This document shows positions 44,280-56,339 of a stretch of DNA of 64,000 nucleotides, one piece after another. The DNA lies in contig OZ029917.1 in NCBI GenBank assembly GCA_964023275.1, forward strand, positions 27,346,505 through 27,410,504. The letters are read 5' to 3'. The position numbers were made by a program, and so were the translations under genes. Positions within the stretch are counted from its first letter, which is position 1, and each line of letters opens with the position of its first letter. The notes under the pieces were generated by a model. The model had not been told where the DNA came from. It saw nothing but the letters and a program-made list of their open reading frames with translations, and did no database searches. This DNA is from Norana najaformis (taxonomy: Eukaryota > Annelida > Clitellata > Crassiclitellata > Hormogastridae).

Positions 44280-46314
44280 TTATCGATTTTCGAAATGTTC
44301 GTCGGTTTCATTTATGAGAGTTTATTTACATTATTTGCAAGAATGCCTTTCTGTGATCAGTAACCCAAGGGAAATGATCATTTTCGTTACAAAATAGCTC
44401 CAAATATATCTCAAAGAAAACAAATTATATTAGATTAGTGCATTTCTGTTAGATTGCTATGGATGTGTTTGTCATGGGTCTCCGTTTCTCCACTTCCGTT
44501 AAAGCACACAAAATTGTCTCAGTGGCACCTTCTTCCGAATCTTCTGAATTTGTCCTGAGCAGTCAGTCTGTTAGCATATCGGAGTTCCGTCATCGAACTA
44601 TTCCGTACTTACTCGACTTACTGCTTCTGGTCTAACAGAGGCCAAAGTCCATCCTTTAAATCGATCGACCCCAATGTTAAGTTCGCCTACTCAAAATAAC
44701 ATATGAAACAATCCGACTTAAGCCCCAGAAGGATCTAGAGTGGCCTGTCTCTTTAAGTAATTAGTAAATCTTAAATCTGTTAAGTCCTTATTAAAAAACC
44801 AAAGACTTGAATGCTCTTCACCCTACGCTACCCTCCCAACGCACTCCCCTTTTCTCTCCGCATACAGATAAACGTCAGTCGACGAACTTACCCGGCTGGT
44901 TGCCAGATTGCCTAGGATGCAGACAATTATTTAGAGATTTGGTTCCACTCGCTTCCCCTAACCAGCTCAGCTATACAATGAGTGAACCGACCGTAAACTG
45001 TAATTGGAATAATCAGGCGGCGAGGGAGTGGGCTGACCACCCGCTCTCATATGCGAGGCTAATAAAAATGAAGTCACTGAAAGTTCACACTAGGCTTGGG
45101 TCAGTTGTAATTGTAATTGTAATTCAGTTGTAATGAATTACAATTTGATTATGTAATTACAATTGTAATTGATTTTTAAAACCATCAGTTACACGTAATT
45201 GTAATTGAAATCATATGATTGCAATTGTAATTGTCGTGTTGTAGTCAATATTTGTAAATTAATTTAAAAACAATCCATAAACGTTTAGAATTGTTACTTC
45301 CTTCCTTAAAAGTTTTAATTAAATCCTTAAAACCAGTCTTACTTCCTTGCACATAACTGATATGCAGGAAACAGTGAAGAAAAAATATGCTCTTCAGTTT
45401 CAAGAAAACCTCAGCTGGTGTTGTGCAACCTGAGCAAGATGACCTGTCACTGACCTTGAGAAAGAACCGCCCAACTTCGGAGAATGGCTTTTAGGGGAGA
45501 CCAGTGGATGGCTTAGTCATTTCATGGCGCTTAGGAGACAATTTAGTCGGCAACGTTCAAGCAAGTCGTGTGAAATGCACTTCAATTACAAAGTCTACCT
45601 CTTCTTAGGCAAAGTACTTAGGCCTATATAGGCATGCTTTTGATTCTTGCTAATGCTCGTCATGCCTATTATGCTCTTGAAATGCTGCCGCTAATTAATA
45701 AGCTGGATTAAACTGAGGACCATCATTCATACGACGAAATGCTAACGACAAAAACGATGTTTAGGATTGCAAAGAAGAAAACGATGATGATCTTTGCGAT
45801 GGTGGGTGACAATGCACATTTCTCAAGCCACATCAACCCTGAAGCATTCATATATGCAGCAAGGCTAAATATAGTAAAGACATCTATGGAGAACTCCTCT
45901 CTGTAATTGGTCGACTGTATTAAATCTTAAATGCTGCGGCTCGCCTTGATTGTCCCATAGTCCCGAACTTAACAACCCTGCAGAAGTGTTGCCGTGGTCA
46001 GCCCATTACCCTGTAACAGGACGCCTCGAACTTGCGACATGACAGCTTCTTCGTCTTTCGTTACCGCTGTTACATCCGCGGTTGCAAACCGTTCTGTTCG
46101 ATTGTGGTTTGAGTCTTCAGGTCGGGCACCTCTAACAGCTTCCCTAAATAGCCACTTGATAAATCTACAACTGCATTGCGACGATGATTTGGCGATAAAC
46201 GGATTCTGCATAAATAGTTAAAGTAAACAAATCCAGTGACTCGATGTCTACTCTGATGATGATGACGGCGACGACGACGACGAGGTCTAGTTGTTATGTT
46301 ACTAGTTGTATTAC
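44280..46314. other. Intron between the Ig5 half-exons, no gene recognised
   Basis: Contains the TGTAAT repeat (45100-45240) and a plus-strand stretch (about 45755-45920) open as MFAMVGDN-like sequence that resembles no family I can name. Confidence 0.4.
45100..45240. repeat. Imperfect TGTAAT/ATTACA repeat
   Basis: GTAATTGTAATTGTAATTCA, then ATTACAATTTGATTATGTAA and further copies of TTACAATTGTAATTG. The units pair with one another, giving potential hairpins. In the intron between the two Ig5 half-exons. Confidence 0.7.
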
Positions 46315-46430
46315 CTTTTTCCAAGTGATGATGGGAAATGGTTCGCCTTGTGCAACGCATGGCATCGTTAAAGATTGTCCTAGATGGCGCTGGTAGAAGA
46401 GCCGAGGCCGGAGAACAAAGAACGGCGGAT
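46315..46430 (-). CDS. Turtle/IGSF9-like, exon for first half of Ig domain 5
   Basis: Exon of 116 nt, entering in phase 1 and leaving in phase 0, too short to show up as a long open frame. It encodes DPPFFVLRPRLFYQRHLG, then LTMPCVAQGEPFP (B cysteine) and IITWKK (C-strand tryptophan). The PPxFxxxPxxxYxxxxG block is the expected start of Ig5 in this family. The acceptor is GGTCGTAG and the donor G|GTAATA. The domain is completed by the exon at 44136-43980, giving TWKK-VNGTF across the junction. Confidence 0.87.
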
Positions 46431-47889
46431 CTACGACCGAAGAAACAAGATCAAACATTCGCTAATGCTTTCCTCAAACACTGATCTCAGTTTGCAGTAA
46501 TCAGAAATCACATTCCAAATACGTGTAGGCCTAACTTCCACTCGCTTCATAACTATTTTCCAAAAAATTTTGATTTATCAATGACCGAACCTATTGAGTT
46601 TAGGCTACTACTCAATTTCCAAAAAGAAAATACCGCCTAAATAAAGGCCTACATGGGCTGAGTCAACATGGCCTTAATATGGGCGGATCCAGGATTTGAA
46701 GTTAGGGGCGGAGTTAAGTCCAGGTTTTCAAAATATTTCTACGCTGCACTGTTAGTCCGCCGAGTTTAAGGGCATGCACCCTTACGCAGTGTTGCATTTG
46801 TCAAATGAAGGTCGTAATCGTGATCTCGGCAACATTCGACGCTTGTACAGCGTCCAGAGGAGGCTAAGCAGTGGAAACAGCTTATTCACAAGCACTCAGG
46901 TCGGGGAGATTAGATTGGGGCGCAATGCACGCAAGATCTTCTCACTAGCGGGTCTAGCGAGAGTCGTAAGCCAACGGTTTTAGATTTCTATCACTAGAAC
47001 GTCTAAAAGATTTTAATAGAAAATTGACTTGTGGAAGTCAAGTGGAATTTACGTGTGAGATTGTGATGTTTAAAGACTCGACAAATTCTCGCATAAGGAT
47101 GTAATTCCTTCTTATACATGCCAAGTGTTTTACTATTTTTCACTTTAAAATCACAATTTAAAACGGATTCACGTGCAAATAAATTGAGAAGTTTTACAAG
47201 CAAAGTTGGAAATCGTTTCAGTTTGCTGTTAGGCAATAATAATGTTTATAGTAAGTTAAAGTAGATGGAAAAGGGAAGGTTGAGGAAATACTGCTGGCGA
47301 GTGTTGCCGAAAGGACATTATTTTCTGTAGCAGACAACTGCAACCCTTTAAACTCCCACTGTTTGGCTCGCAACAAGTTAGTAGTGATATGTAAAGGCAA
47401 TTGACTTCATGTGAATTTAACCCATTTTAGGACCATATTTGAGCAGTTTAAAACAATTGCTTTTAAATCATTCTAGTACAAAGTCTTAAAGCAGTTGTTT
47501 TAGATTATAAGCAAATAAAAGCAATTTAGATCTAGGACTAGTGTTTAGTCATTTGATATGTACAGCGTCCTTTTTTCAGCCTCGACTGTAGGCCTACTAC
47601 GGCACTCTACAAATCGTCTTGTTATTACTTTTATTATTTGAACAGCACTAGATGTCTGCAGATTTTCGAAGCACTTGCCGATAACCCAAGCTCCCAACAT
47701 TTTATAAAAATTTGTATGCTATTTATCATGTTTGAAGTAAAAAAATTAATTGAATGAATAATAATCATTATTTCTTGGCTGTTGGCTAATGTGTAACAGA
47801 CATGTTGTATCAAACTGTTATTAAATAACCGAGTAATAGAGTATTATGCTCTACAGAATACGTTGTGACTGTGAATCGAATGTCGCGAC

Positions 47890-48174
47890 CTCTTACGAGC
47901 ACCTGAACCGGTGTCGACATCTGTCCAGAGCCGAGCGACGAGTAGGCGGTGCACGAGTACCTCCCCTCATCCTTCGCCTCGACCCTTGAGATCACGAGAC
48001 TTCCGTCGGCGCTGATGCGCATGTGCGACAGCCGGTGAATGTCAATCAGTCGTTCGTTGATGGCCCACGTGACTCGTGTGACCGGGGGATTGGCGTCGAC
48101 GGGACAGAGGATGCTTCCGGTCAGCCCAATGGCCAGGTAGAGACGGATGGGGAGTGGTAGGACTTGCGGAATGT
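47890..48174 (-). CDS. Turtle/IGSF9-like, exon for Ig domain 4
   Basis: Phase 1-1 exon of 285 nt. It joins Ig3 as NVT-Y-IPQVLPLP and encodes SILCPVDANPP (B cysteine), VTRVTWAINE (tryptophan) and DEGRYSCTAYSSLG (F cysteine), close to the family pattern CxPYNxxG. The chosen donor is weak (G|GTCGCG) but preserves VLVR and the phase 1 needed by the next exon, which starts D-PPFFV. A stronger-looking GTAAGA lies 7 nt upstream; using it would shift the frame. Confidence 0.85.
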
Positions 48175-48839
48175 CTTCGCGTAGCATCATTCAACAAGCC
48201 AAAGCCAATGACAATATTAAAAGCAACGAGTCTATAGCATAGGTGCCTAAGATTTAAGCTGCCTATAGTTTAGGAAATTTAATAGTCCAACTAACGTAGA
48301 ACTTTGACGCGATGAGCTGACTTTCTGCACAATGTGATACTAACAACATGTTACTCTGCTGTTAATCAGACTTTCCAGATTCTGATCATACTGTAAGAAA
48401 TTGATTTAGAAGTCATTATGGCTTCATTCATAGATAAAAAGCATCTTTCTCGTCTTGCAAGAATCTGGCTGAATGAGATCTGTTTTAAACATGATGCACT
48501 CCTCATTCCCAGAGAATGACCTGGCAAATACTCTATGATCCCTCATCACAGGCTTGACTGGAGCAGGTTGTCAACAATAATAATAAAACAACAACAATAA
48601 TTTGCCAGACTCATTTGCAGCTTCATACGAGAATATGGCATCAGAAAGCGCAGGTTCGATAGAGGAAAGAGCATCCCACGATAAGGCAAGCAAATGTGGC
48701 AATGGCAGCCAAAGCGATGTCACCAGCCTAACCAAACTGACAGTTTTTGGGACCTGTTAACGGAAGCAAACACTTGAATCTGTTTGCATATTGCCATTTT
48801 AAGCTATTAAACAAATTTATGATAGGGATTATGACGGTA

Positions 48840-48932
48840 ATAATAGTGATAATGATAATGATACTACTACTACTACCACTACCACTACTACTACTACTAC
48901 TACTGCTAATAATAATAATAATAATAATAAAA
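48840..48932. repeat. (GATAAT)/(ACT)/(AAT) microsatellite
   Basis: TAATGATAATGATACTACTA, then ACC/ACT blocks and a terminal AAT run. About 100 bp from the end of the Ig3 exon, inside the intron. Confidence 0.9.
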
Positions 48933-49033
48933 TTCATCGTTTATTAGGTTTTAATTTCTAAATATTTTGGGTGGTTTACTACCAGCTGCAGGCTACGACC
49001 TCAGAGTTAATTTGGCTACAGAATGAATCTTAC

Positions 49034-49324
49034 ATGTGACATTAAGGAATAGTTTGGCCTCAGGTGCTGGGCTGAGTCCGTTCGTAGGCTGGCATTTATA
49101 CCAGCCGGAGTCTTCTCTCTCAACTGATCGAATGATGAGGCTTCCATCGGCCGCATTGACCACGGAACGGGAAGCCAGTCCAGGCACCGAGTAGACCTCG
49201 GTGTCTTCTTTGAACCAGTGATAGGTGATGTTGTTCGGGTCGCCTTCCGCTTGGCAGTCCAACTTTACTCGACTTGACTCCAGTGCGGACGTATTACGAG
49301 GACTCGTCATTATGTAGACACTAC
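49034..49324 (-). CDS. Turtle/IGSF9-like, exon for Ig domain 3
   Basis: Phase 1-1 exon of 291 nt. It encodes a complete Ig domain: VKLDCQAEGDPNN (B cysteine), ITYHWFKED (tryptophan) and DSGWYKCQPTNGL (F cysteine). The YHWF and CxPTNGL motifs match the third Ig of the Turtle/IGSF9 family. The donor is T|GTAAGA. The acceptor, AG in TTAAAG just before GTAGTG, lacks a good polypyrimidine tract and forms part of the adjacent minisatellite. It was chosen because it gives phase 1 and joins Ig2 as LIIQ-G-SVYIM. A start a few bases away cannot be excluded. Confidence 0.87.
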
Positions 49325-49364
49325 CTTTAACATTGACATCACCATTTAACACAGGTCGCAGCAT

Positions 49365-49520
49365 TTAACATAGACCTCATCATTTAACAAAGAAAGACAT
49401 CATCGTTTAACAAAGACCTCATCACTTAACAAAAACATCATCGTTTAACAAAGACCTCATCGTTTAACAAAGACATCATCGTTTAGCAAAGGCACCGACA
49501 GTTAACAAATCTCATCCTTT
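49365..49520. repeat. Minisatellite of about 20 bp next to the Ig3 acceptor
   Basis: About eight imperfect units of CATCGTTTAACAAAGACCT type, for example at 49395, 49415, 49437, 49457 and 49476. Diverged units (CATTTAACATAGACCTCAT, CTTTAACATTGACATCAC) continue leftward to 49325, so the Ig3 3' splice site falls inside the last unit. No CRISPR-like unique spacers. Confidence 0.7.
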
Positions 49521-50943
49521 AATTTGTGTGCAGTTTTGGCATAGGTGGCGGTCGAATATCGAAGAGGGTAAAAACTACTTTCAGCTATTTGACTAACTTC
49601 ACTGTAACGAGCTGCCTGTTAATTACAAAAAACGAAGAGGTCGTGGCGCCTCCGGCCCAGGTCCTACTCACCAACTGCCACATATTTGACCTATAATGCC
49701 AGCGATTCTAGATAGCTGAACGAACTGTAAACGAACGAACTAACTCACTCACTAAATTGCTTACTGCCACATTTGACAGAGCATGAACCATTTACGAAGG
49801 CAGACGGAAATAATGCTGAGAATGACCAACATCAGCTGTGTGTGGATTAGGCAGCTTTGGATACAGGATGGCGCTATATCAATTAATGTCTTCTAAATTT
49901 ATGTGTATTAATTAATCTATTATGCATCAAACTACATTTACAGTTAATTATCTTACAGTTAAAATTAACCAAAGCATCTCCATTTTATAATTATATGTCA
50001 CTTAGAAGAAGACAGCGTCTATTGCAAATAGATGCTTTTACATGCATGGATATGATGTGTCATGTTGTAATCAGTAAGCGGGTCACCTTTTAGTGCTCCT
50101 ACTAAATTACGGTCGCCGTAAGAATGGAGGCTGAGTTAGCCCCAATGGTGTCTAATTCCGCGTGTGGTGAAATAACAATTGTGTTGGCACTGGAGCAGGA
50201 TGTCTTCCAGTGCTTCGATTGTTCCTCGAATGCGTGGCGTCCTCTGTTATGAAAAGCCCCATCCCCATTTGGCTATCCGGACCGAAGAGTCCGACAGTGG
50301 CGCCACCACGCCAACCAGGAACAATCAGCCTTCATGAAAGACGTCTACGCGGATAGATTTCACCCATACGACTATCCAACCGGTGAGTAATAAATAGTAA
50401 GAACAGATGACTTTATCACTTGTGTTTCTATATCGACGGTCAACTTGTCGTGTGCAACCGCTGAAGGGACATACGGGTGGTTGTAGAAACCCTCGATTAA
50501 GTACAGTCACGACAATAATAGAACTAACAACGGAACGACCTTTTCTATACAATACACAATACGACTATAATGTCTAAAGGGCTTCCTTACAAAATTCAGA
50601 AGTACTTAATGAGGGCGGGCAACAGGAGACGTTAAGAACCACGAACAGACTGGAAGAGGTACTGTTCAGTTTAGAGCTTCTGCAGAGCGGGTTTTGAGCA
50701 AATGATTTAAAGTGACGCACCTGGAATTCAAAAACGGACACACAGAATTCAGCAGAAAATGACATCCAAACCTTCGAGTAATAATAGTTATTACTAATAT
50801 TCGGTAGCTGATACTTCTCATGAGGTGATATATAGGCCCTCCTAGTAGTAATAATGGAAAAAAACAGTAATTATAATAGTATATTGTAAAACATGAGAAA
50901 TTATTTCTATTTTATTAATAATAATAATAATAACTTGATTTGT

Positions 50944-50982
50944 GAAAAAGCCAGAGGCGCGTGAACGCCACTCGTAAACCGG
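50944..50982 (+). repeat. Dispersed 40-bp repeat, copy 1
   Basis: GAAAAAGCCAGAGGCGCGTG and ACGCCACTCGTAAACCGGA match a second copy at 57406-57445. Unknown origin; directly followed by the composite microsatellite. Confidence 0.6.
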
Positions 50983-51006
50983 ATGATGATGATGATGATG
51001 ATGATG

Positions 51007-51086
<80 letters not shown>

Positions 51087-51136
51087 AAGAAGAAGAAGAA
51101 GAAGAAGAAGAAGAAGAAGAAGAAGAAGAAGAAGAA
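50979..51136. repeat. Composite (GAT)n (AAT)n (GAA)n microsatellite
   Basis: Three pure trinucleotide blocks run into each other: about 10 GAT, 16 AAT, then about 25 GAA. Open frames here are repeat artefacts. In the intron between Ig2 and Ig3. Confidence 0.95.
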
Positions 51137-51354
51137 CTAATAATTTAAATAATAATATCTACATAAAGAGTGTCTAGCTTCTCCTACCACTGGGGAACAA
51201 ACTTCCAACAGTTATGGACCCGCCACCGACATAACGAAACGAAGGCTACTAGTGATAATTGAAAAGGCAACGGCGGCTTATATCACAGAAAGGACTCTGT
51301 TGACTGCTGTTACCAGTCGGACGATTTCAGATTTCGGGCCCCGCACCGATTGCT

Positions 51355-51397
51355 CTGATAGGGTACGAAACAGAGGTGTCTGTTCGTACTCTATCAG
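51355..51397. repeat. Long imperfect hairpin
   Basis: CTGATAGGGTACGAAACAGA pairs with TCTGTTCGTACTCTATCAG across 4 bases, with one mismatch and one bulge. Flanked by repeated CAGATT(T)CGGGCCC strings (51328 and 51418). Possibly the core of a MITE. Confidence 0.7.
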
Positions 51398-51744
51398 GCT
51401 CTAAGCGGGCTCTACTCAGATTCGGGCCCGGACCTCCGAAATTGCGGGCTCTGCTAAGCTAATGATTGCAGGCCCTGCAAGCCCTTAGTTACGCTAATGG
51501 TCTGAAGAGTAAAAGCCTGTCGTTTAGGTGACAGACCTTCTTTTAAGCCTTGAATTTGGCATTGACCACATGTAGGCTACTGCTGCTCTGGGGATAATGT
51601 TATGCCAGAGCCTTATTGGCTGATTGGCTTTCGAAAGCTTCCATTCATTTATTCGTTTTTTTGCAATGACGCAAACACCGATTACGAGTTCAAAATCATT
51701 AAATAAATGAATCTTAGGCACGTATGCATATTCGCCAGGGTCCG

Positions 51745-51880
51745 ATACGCAGAACTTAAGCAGCGGTCCCTGGAGTTAAACAGCGGGAGTTGACAAGTGA
51801 CTTAACCGACAAAAAAGAATTGGAAACTTGGGTGGCAGTTTGCTCCATAAACGCCGGAGTACAGCACCTAAGAGTACGTG
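51745..51880 (+). repeat. Possible 5S rRNA-derived repeat
   Basis: GAACTTAAGCAGC, CTTGGGTGG and CCGGAGTACAGCACCTAAG occur in the order of the 5S rRNA internal promoter and 3' part, but with an insertion and several mismatches. A SINE3-like remnant is possible; a functional 5S gene is not. Confidence 0.25.
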
Positions 51881-53046
51881 ATCCCAAAACTTTCTAAGTC
51901 TTTGTGTTCAACCAGCAGATCTATTGCAATTTGTTGGCAAACAACCTAAACGATGAAACCATTGGGGCTGCAGGATAATTCCTGGCAGGTGATGACATAA
52001 TTTACACATGGGCGACATAGTGTCTCAGCCTTAAAACAATGAATGTTTGTCTCACTATCAAGTTTTCATAAGACAATTTCTATGTCAGATGAACGAAAAA
52101 AGAAATACTTTCCACTCACTTTTTCGTCATTTGCCCTTTGTAACATCTGCGGGTGCATGAAAAACCTCATCTTAGTCGACAAGAACTTCAAATTATAAAT
52201 AAGTCTGTATGGAACCACATTGCGAAAGTTTTTCGTTATAAATCAATCTTTGGTACAATGAAAAATGCGAAAAATGAACACTGTCAACTAATTTAAAAGC
52301 TGCACTTTCGCAAAACAAGAACTGCATATTATCTACAGCCTACTGTAAGAGACAGGTAAATACTTTAAATCTTTAAAACTGCAAACGCACACCGGCTGCG
52401 TAATACTTAGGCGATACAAAATTGTGTATTTTTAGTCTAAAGTAGCAGAGGTCAGGTTATATTGATATAATTATGCCATTAGGATTTGATTAGGAGATGC
52501 TGGGTTTCAAAATGACGTGAAGAGACAATAGATAGTTATTGCAGTTCAGGGCCACATTTAAGAATCCTTAAAGGCGATATCTGAGGATCTGAAACGAAAA
52601 TCTTATCAACAGCAGTAACTGGAATAAAATTATGTGATAAGACAAAACATTAAGAACATCAAGAGCTCTGGAATTTCGAGTAAATAAACTTCAACTTAGT
52701 GTGGCGTTTATTGAGGGAGAAATATGAACCCTATAGAGCAGAGGAGCGACATTTGCATGTGAGCGTTTGACTCTGTCCCTACTTGAAACTTTTCGATGCT
52801 TCTTCGCAGATTCTCTTGGTATTGAAAAGTTTCGTTCGGTGGAGAGACGCAACTCACAACAGCACAAGGTATACTAATACACTAAGCAGTTTTACTGCAA
52901 AAATCACTTAATGCTTATAGAGAATTAAAAAGAAGCCATTGAAGTATAATTAATGCGCGCGGAATCGAACCTGAATCTCAAGCGTAGAATGTGGCTGCTT
53001 GATTCGTACCCTCTAAGCTGCGTTTGACTGACTGATTGAATCTAAC

Positions 53047-53316
53047 CCTGTATGATGAGTTTGATGACGTGGGACACCTGTCCGACGACGTTCTTGAAGG
53101 TGCACGTGTAGACTCCTCCATCGTCCGGTCGCAGATGTCTGATCTGAACTCGACCGACACCGAAAATGACTCGGTCGCTGGAGACGAGTTCCTCGCCGTC
53201 CTTCGACCAGGTGAGGGCTGCCTCTGGACTGGCCGTCGCCTCGCAGAACAGGTCTATCGTTCTTCCGGATCGGTGGATAAGGAAGCTCGGAGAAACGTCG
53301 CCGAGCACAGGAGGAG
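53047..53316 (-). CDS. Turtle/IGSF9-like, exon for Ig domain 2
   Basis: Phase 1-1 exon of 270 nt with a good polypyrimidine acceptor (TTTCTGTGTGCAG). It encodes one complete I-set Ig domain: PPVLGDVSPSFL at the start, B-strand cysteine in IDLFCEA, tryptophan in ALTWSKDGEE and F-strand cysteine in DDGGVYTCTFKN. The donor is G|GTTAGA. It follows an 8.4-kb intron filled with L2, Jockey and LTR-like repeats. Long open frames on the opposite strand and in another minus frame here are shadows of this exon. Confidence 0.9.
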
Positions 53317-53599
53317 CTGCACACAGAAATCCACAAACACATCAAATGCACGATGATCTCTTGAGTTTCTACTGAAATTGGACGCAACCTTATCTGGTCT
53401 TAAATTATGTTTGCATTGTTTGGCTTTGCCTGAGCTGGTCTCTGATCATTCATTGTAATAAAAATCCTGTCTCAATGGTTTTACCTGGCACTAGCTGACT
53501 CAACTATTTTAACTCGTTCTTGATCAAGACTAGTTTATGCTCCAGAAAGTTGAAAATGGCCACTGCATGGATGGCACGCAAACACGTAGACTAGTAAGT

Positions 53600-54170
53600 T
53601 AATTAATAGCTTCTATCGCGCCGGTGTATAATGCACAATACATCAACCGATGGCGCACCAAAACCAAGTCGCAATTAGGTCAATATCCAGACTGGGTGCG
53701 AGACTAAGATAAGTAGCAAACCAATGTTGAACGAGACCAGAAATCCAAAACCAGTGCTGCCATGGAGACGACGCAAAAGGATAGTGGTACACGGTATCAA
53801 AAACAACAGACAAATGAAGAAGAATAAACGAGTTCTGTCACCCTACCATTATCCAAGGAGCACATGATATCATTATGAACAGCAAAAAAGAAAAACAGAT
53901 TCCGTTGAATGAAACGCTATGTACGCTGTAAGAGGACATTAGTTAGTTGCAAAATTCTTGCCTTTGCATACGAAGCGTAGTTGCCCGTTCGACAATTTTA
54001 ATTCATAGTTGAGATGGGTCTGTAATTAGACAGGTCGCCGGGGTAGAGAGACGGTTTCTTTAGCAGGGGATAAACTATTGCACGAGTAAATACGGATGGA
54101 CAGGATCCCTTATGCAATGAGAGATTGATTATTGATGTAATGGTCGGTGAAAATTTATTCGAATACAACT
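53600..54170 (-). pseudogene. L2 fragment with internal deletion
   Basis: The 3' UTR (ATGCACAATACATCAACCGA, TGGCGCACCAAAACCAAGTC) jumps at about 53690 straight into mid-RT sequence (GGGTGCGAGACTAAGATAAG, CACGGTATCAAA, GAGATGGGTCTGTAATTAGA) equivalent to 30905-31250 of the intact copy. In the Ig1-Ig2 intron. Confidence 0.75.
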
Positions 54171-55239
54171 AAGGTTGTTTACATCGATTAAACATCTGTA
54201 TGAATCGCATTAAGCGCACTCTGCAAAATGCCTATTTGACAACACCCGTTGTTAATTTATATATAAATAATGAAATGCTTTCTGTAACGAAGTTACTGAG
54301 ATTTGAAATTGTATGTGTTGTTCATAAATTTGTGCATAAAATGAATGTTCAACTTATTTTCTATGATTATTTTAAACCTAATTAGATGTTTATTTAATTA
54401 CATTAGGACAGGGGCTGGGGAGCCATGGCGCTAAAGGCGCAGGTGCTCACACAAGTTTCGGCTCTGTGACGCCGAGGCAGGAGCATGCTCACACAACTTT
54501 TTTGGGCAACGGAGAGATCTACCTATGCTACTGAACAAATATTAATACTATAAAAAATAATTGTGATATATACTCTGATATTACGTCACAAATTTTTGCA
54601 AGTGAAGAAATATTCCTTTCCAGTGGTTGCAAGAACAATTGCTAAAATATTCCTATAGATAATATCGTATATAATGTATAATTTTATCCACCTTAGGTCT
54701 GTACTTGGCTGAGGTTGGCTTATGTTTGTTATGTTTACTGAACGTAGTAAATAAATTACTTACGGATGCAGTCACCAAACCATCTGCAAATACCGTAGGC
54801 CTAACAATGCGATCTAGCCCTCCTCATGTTACGAAGATAGAGACTGATAGAGCGGAACCCAATGGACTTTTATTATAGAGACTAAAACAGCGGAATACCA
54901 GGGACTTTTATGAGATTGGTAGATTAGATTAGATTAGATTAGGATGTCAGTAGACTTGAACATTTTTATAATTTTCTGTAAGAAAAGGATGTGACCTGAT
55001 TGGCTCACGGCTCCGACCAATAGCAGTTAGGGGTTGCAGCGTGCGTGAACTGACAGACACTTAGCGTGCCCAGCGCGGCAGTTACGAAAAGCTCGGACTC
55101 ATGAACACTACTGCGAGAGAACACACTTCTGTATTTATGCTATTAGTGTAGATAATAATATATGATTATAACCGCAGTCAAGGTGTTACGTTTATAAAGG
55201 TCGAAACCTTTACAAATACTTCGACGTTTTGGGCCCAGT

Positions 55240-56285
55240 TATCGCTTCCATAAACAGCCTCACTCTCGCTGAAATCTGCTTCCTACAGTTTCGCTCATGC
55301 CATAGTTTACCCTCTTCTTAAAAAGCCATCTCTCCCTCCTGATGATTTACCAAATTATCGCCCCATCTATAGTCTTAATCTAATGTCCAAAATCCTAAAG
55401 AATAAGTCACCAATCAGCTGACTAATCACCTTTCACCTCACAACCTGTCCATTCCCTTCCAGTCTGCCTACCGCAAATACCATTCCACTGAAACCGCACT
55501 ACTTACCGTTCACAATCACACAATCAGCTCCATGGATAAAGGAAAAGTAAAATGCTCTTATTTCTCCTCGACCTATCTGCTGATTGTGATACTGTTGGCC
55601 ACAGCATACTCCATCACAACCTTGAACACTGGTTTGTTCTTTCTGGGCCAGCTCTCCTTTGGTTTGCATCTTACCTAAGCCCTCGTACTCAATTATGTGT
55701 ACTGAATGCGCATGCAGTCGAGGCATAATATTTGACTCCAGTGTCATTTCCTAATCATATTGGCGCCATATGCAAATCAGCTCAACATCACATACGATAT
55801 ATTCGTTGAATCAGATCTCTTTTGCCTCACGCTGTCTTAATCCCACTAGCTAATGCACTGAAATCTGAATTATAGTTTAAAAGTACTGCATTTAAATCAT
55901 CCAACCTACCTCTGTTCATACTGAACCATTATACCAACAAAATATTGCACTCGATCAATGGACAGTATGACTCTTGTTGTGCCTTGCATCAGGACAGTAT
56001 TGGGTTCTAAGACATTCTCGGTTGCTGGTCCATAGCTTTTGAATTTACTGCCAAGTTGTGTACGTTCTGTCACTTCTCTGATGTCATTCACGTCTAAACC
56101 TAAGACTCATCTGTTTCAACTTGCTTATCCACAGTAGCTTACCTTCTGGTTTCTCTGACCAATCGGAATTCGACCTGGTTTCTCTAAAGGTTGATAATTT
56201 GTATTACGATTTCGCTAGAAGCGACCACCGATTAATGCCTGGACATGAAGTTGTTACATTAGCTTAGATTAGGTTATAGCATAGA
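55240..56285 (+). pseudogene. Decayed L2 LINE
   Basis: FQSAYRKYHSTETALLTVHN and [10 protein letters not shown] are intact. Later pieces are NHYTNKILHSINGQYDSCC-like sequence out of frame, TVLGSKTFSVAGP, LMSFTSKPKTHLFQLAYPQ and the L2 3' UTR. Internal deletions remove the YADD region. In the Ig1-Ig2 intron. Confidence 0.72.
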
Positions 56286-56339
56286 TTATTTAGGATGGAT
56301 TGAGTAAACAAGAAAACTCTTGGCATGGGGCTTGAGGGG

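Noticed and set aside
45755-45920. hAT transposase fragment
   Set aside because: Only a vague resemblance in one short stretch (MVGDNAHF); no dimerisation domain or ends found.
47003-47400. Two minus-strand frames (60 and 77 codons) as an exon
   Set aside because: No Ig, FN3 or transposon motif, no matching splice phases, and the flanking receptor exons already join without them.
49365-49520. CRISPR-like array
   Set aside because: Units are contiguous and imperfect with no unique spacers, and the sequence is eukaryotic.
50983-51177. 64-codon Met/Ile/Arg repeat protein
   Set aside because: Pure translation of a trinucleotide microsatellite.
53013-53387. 124-codon minus frame and two plus-strand frames over the Ig2 exon
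   Set aside because: They overlap the Ig2 coding frame and carry no motif; shadows of a GC-rich exon.
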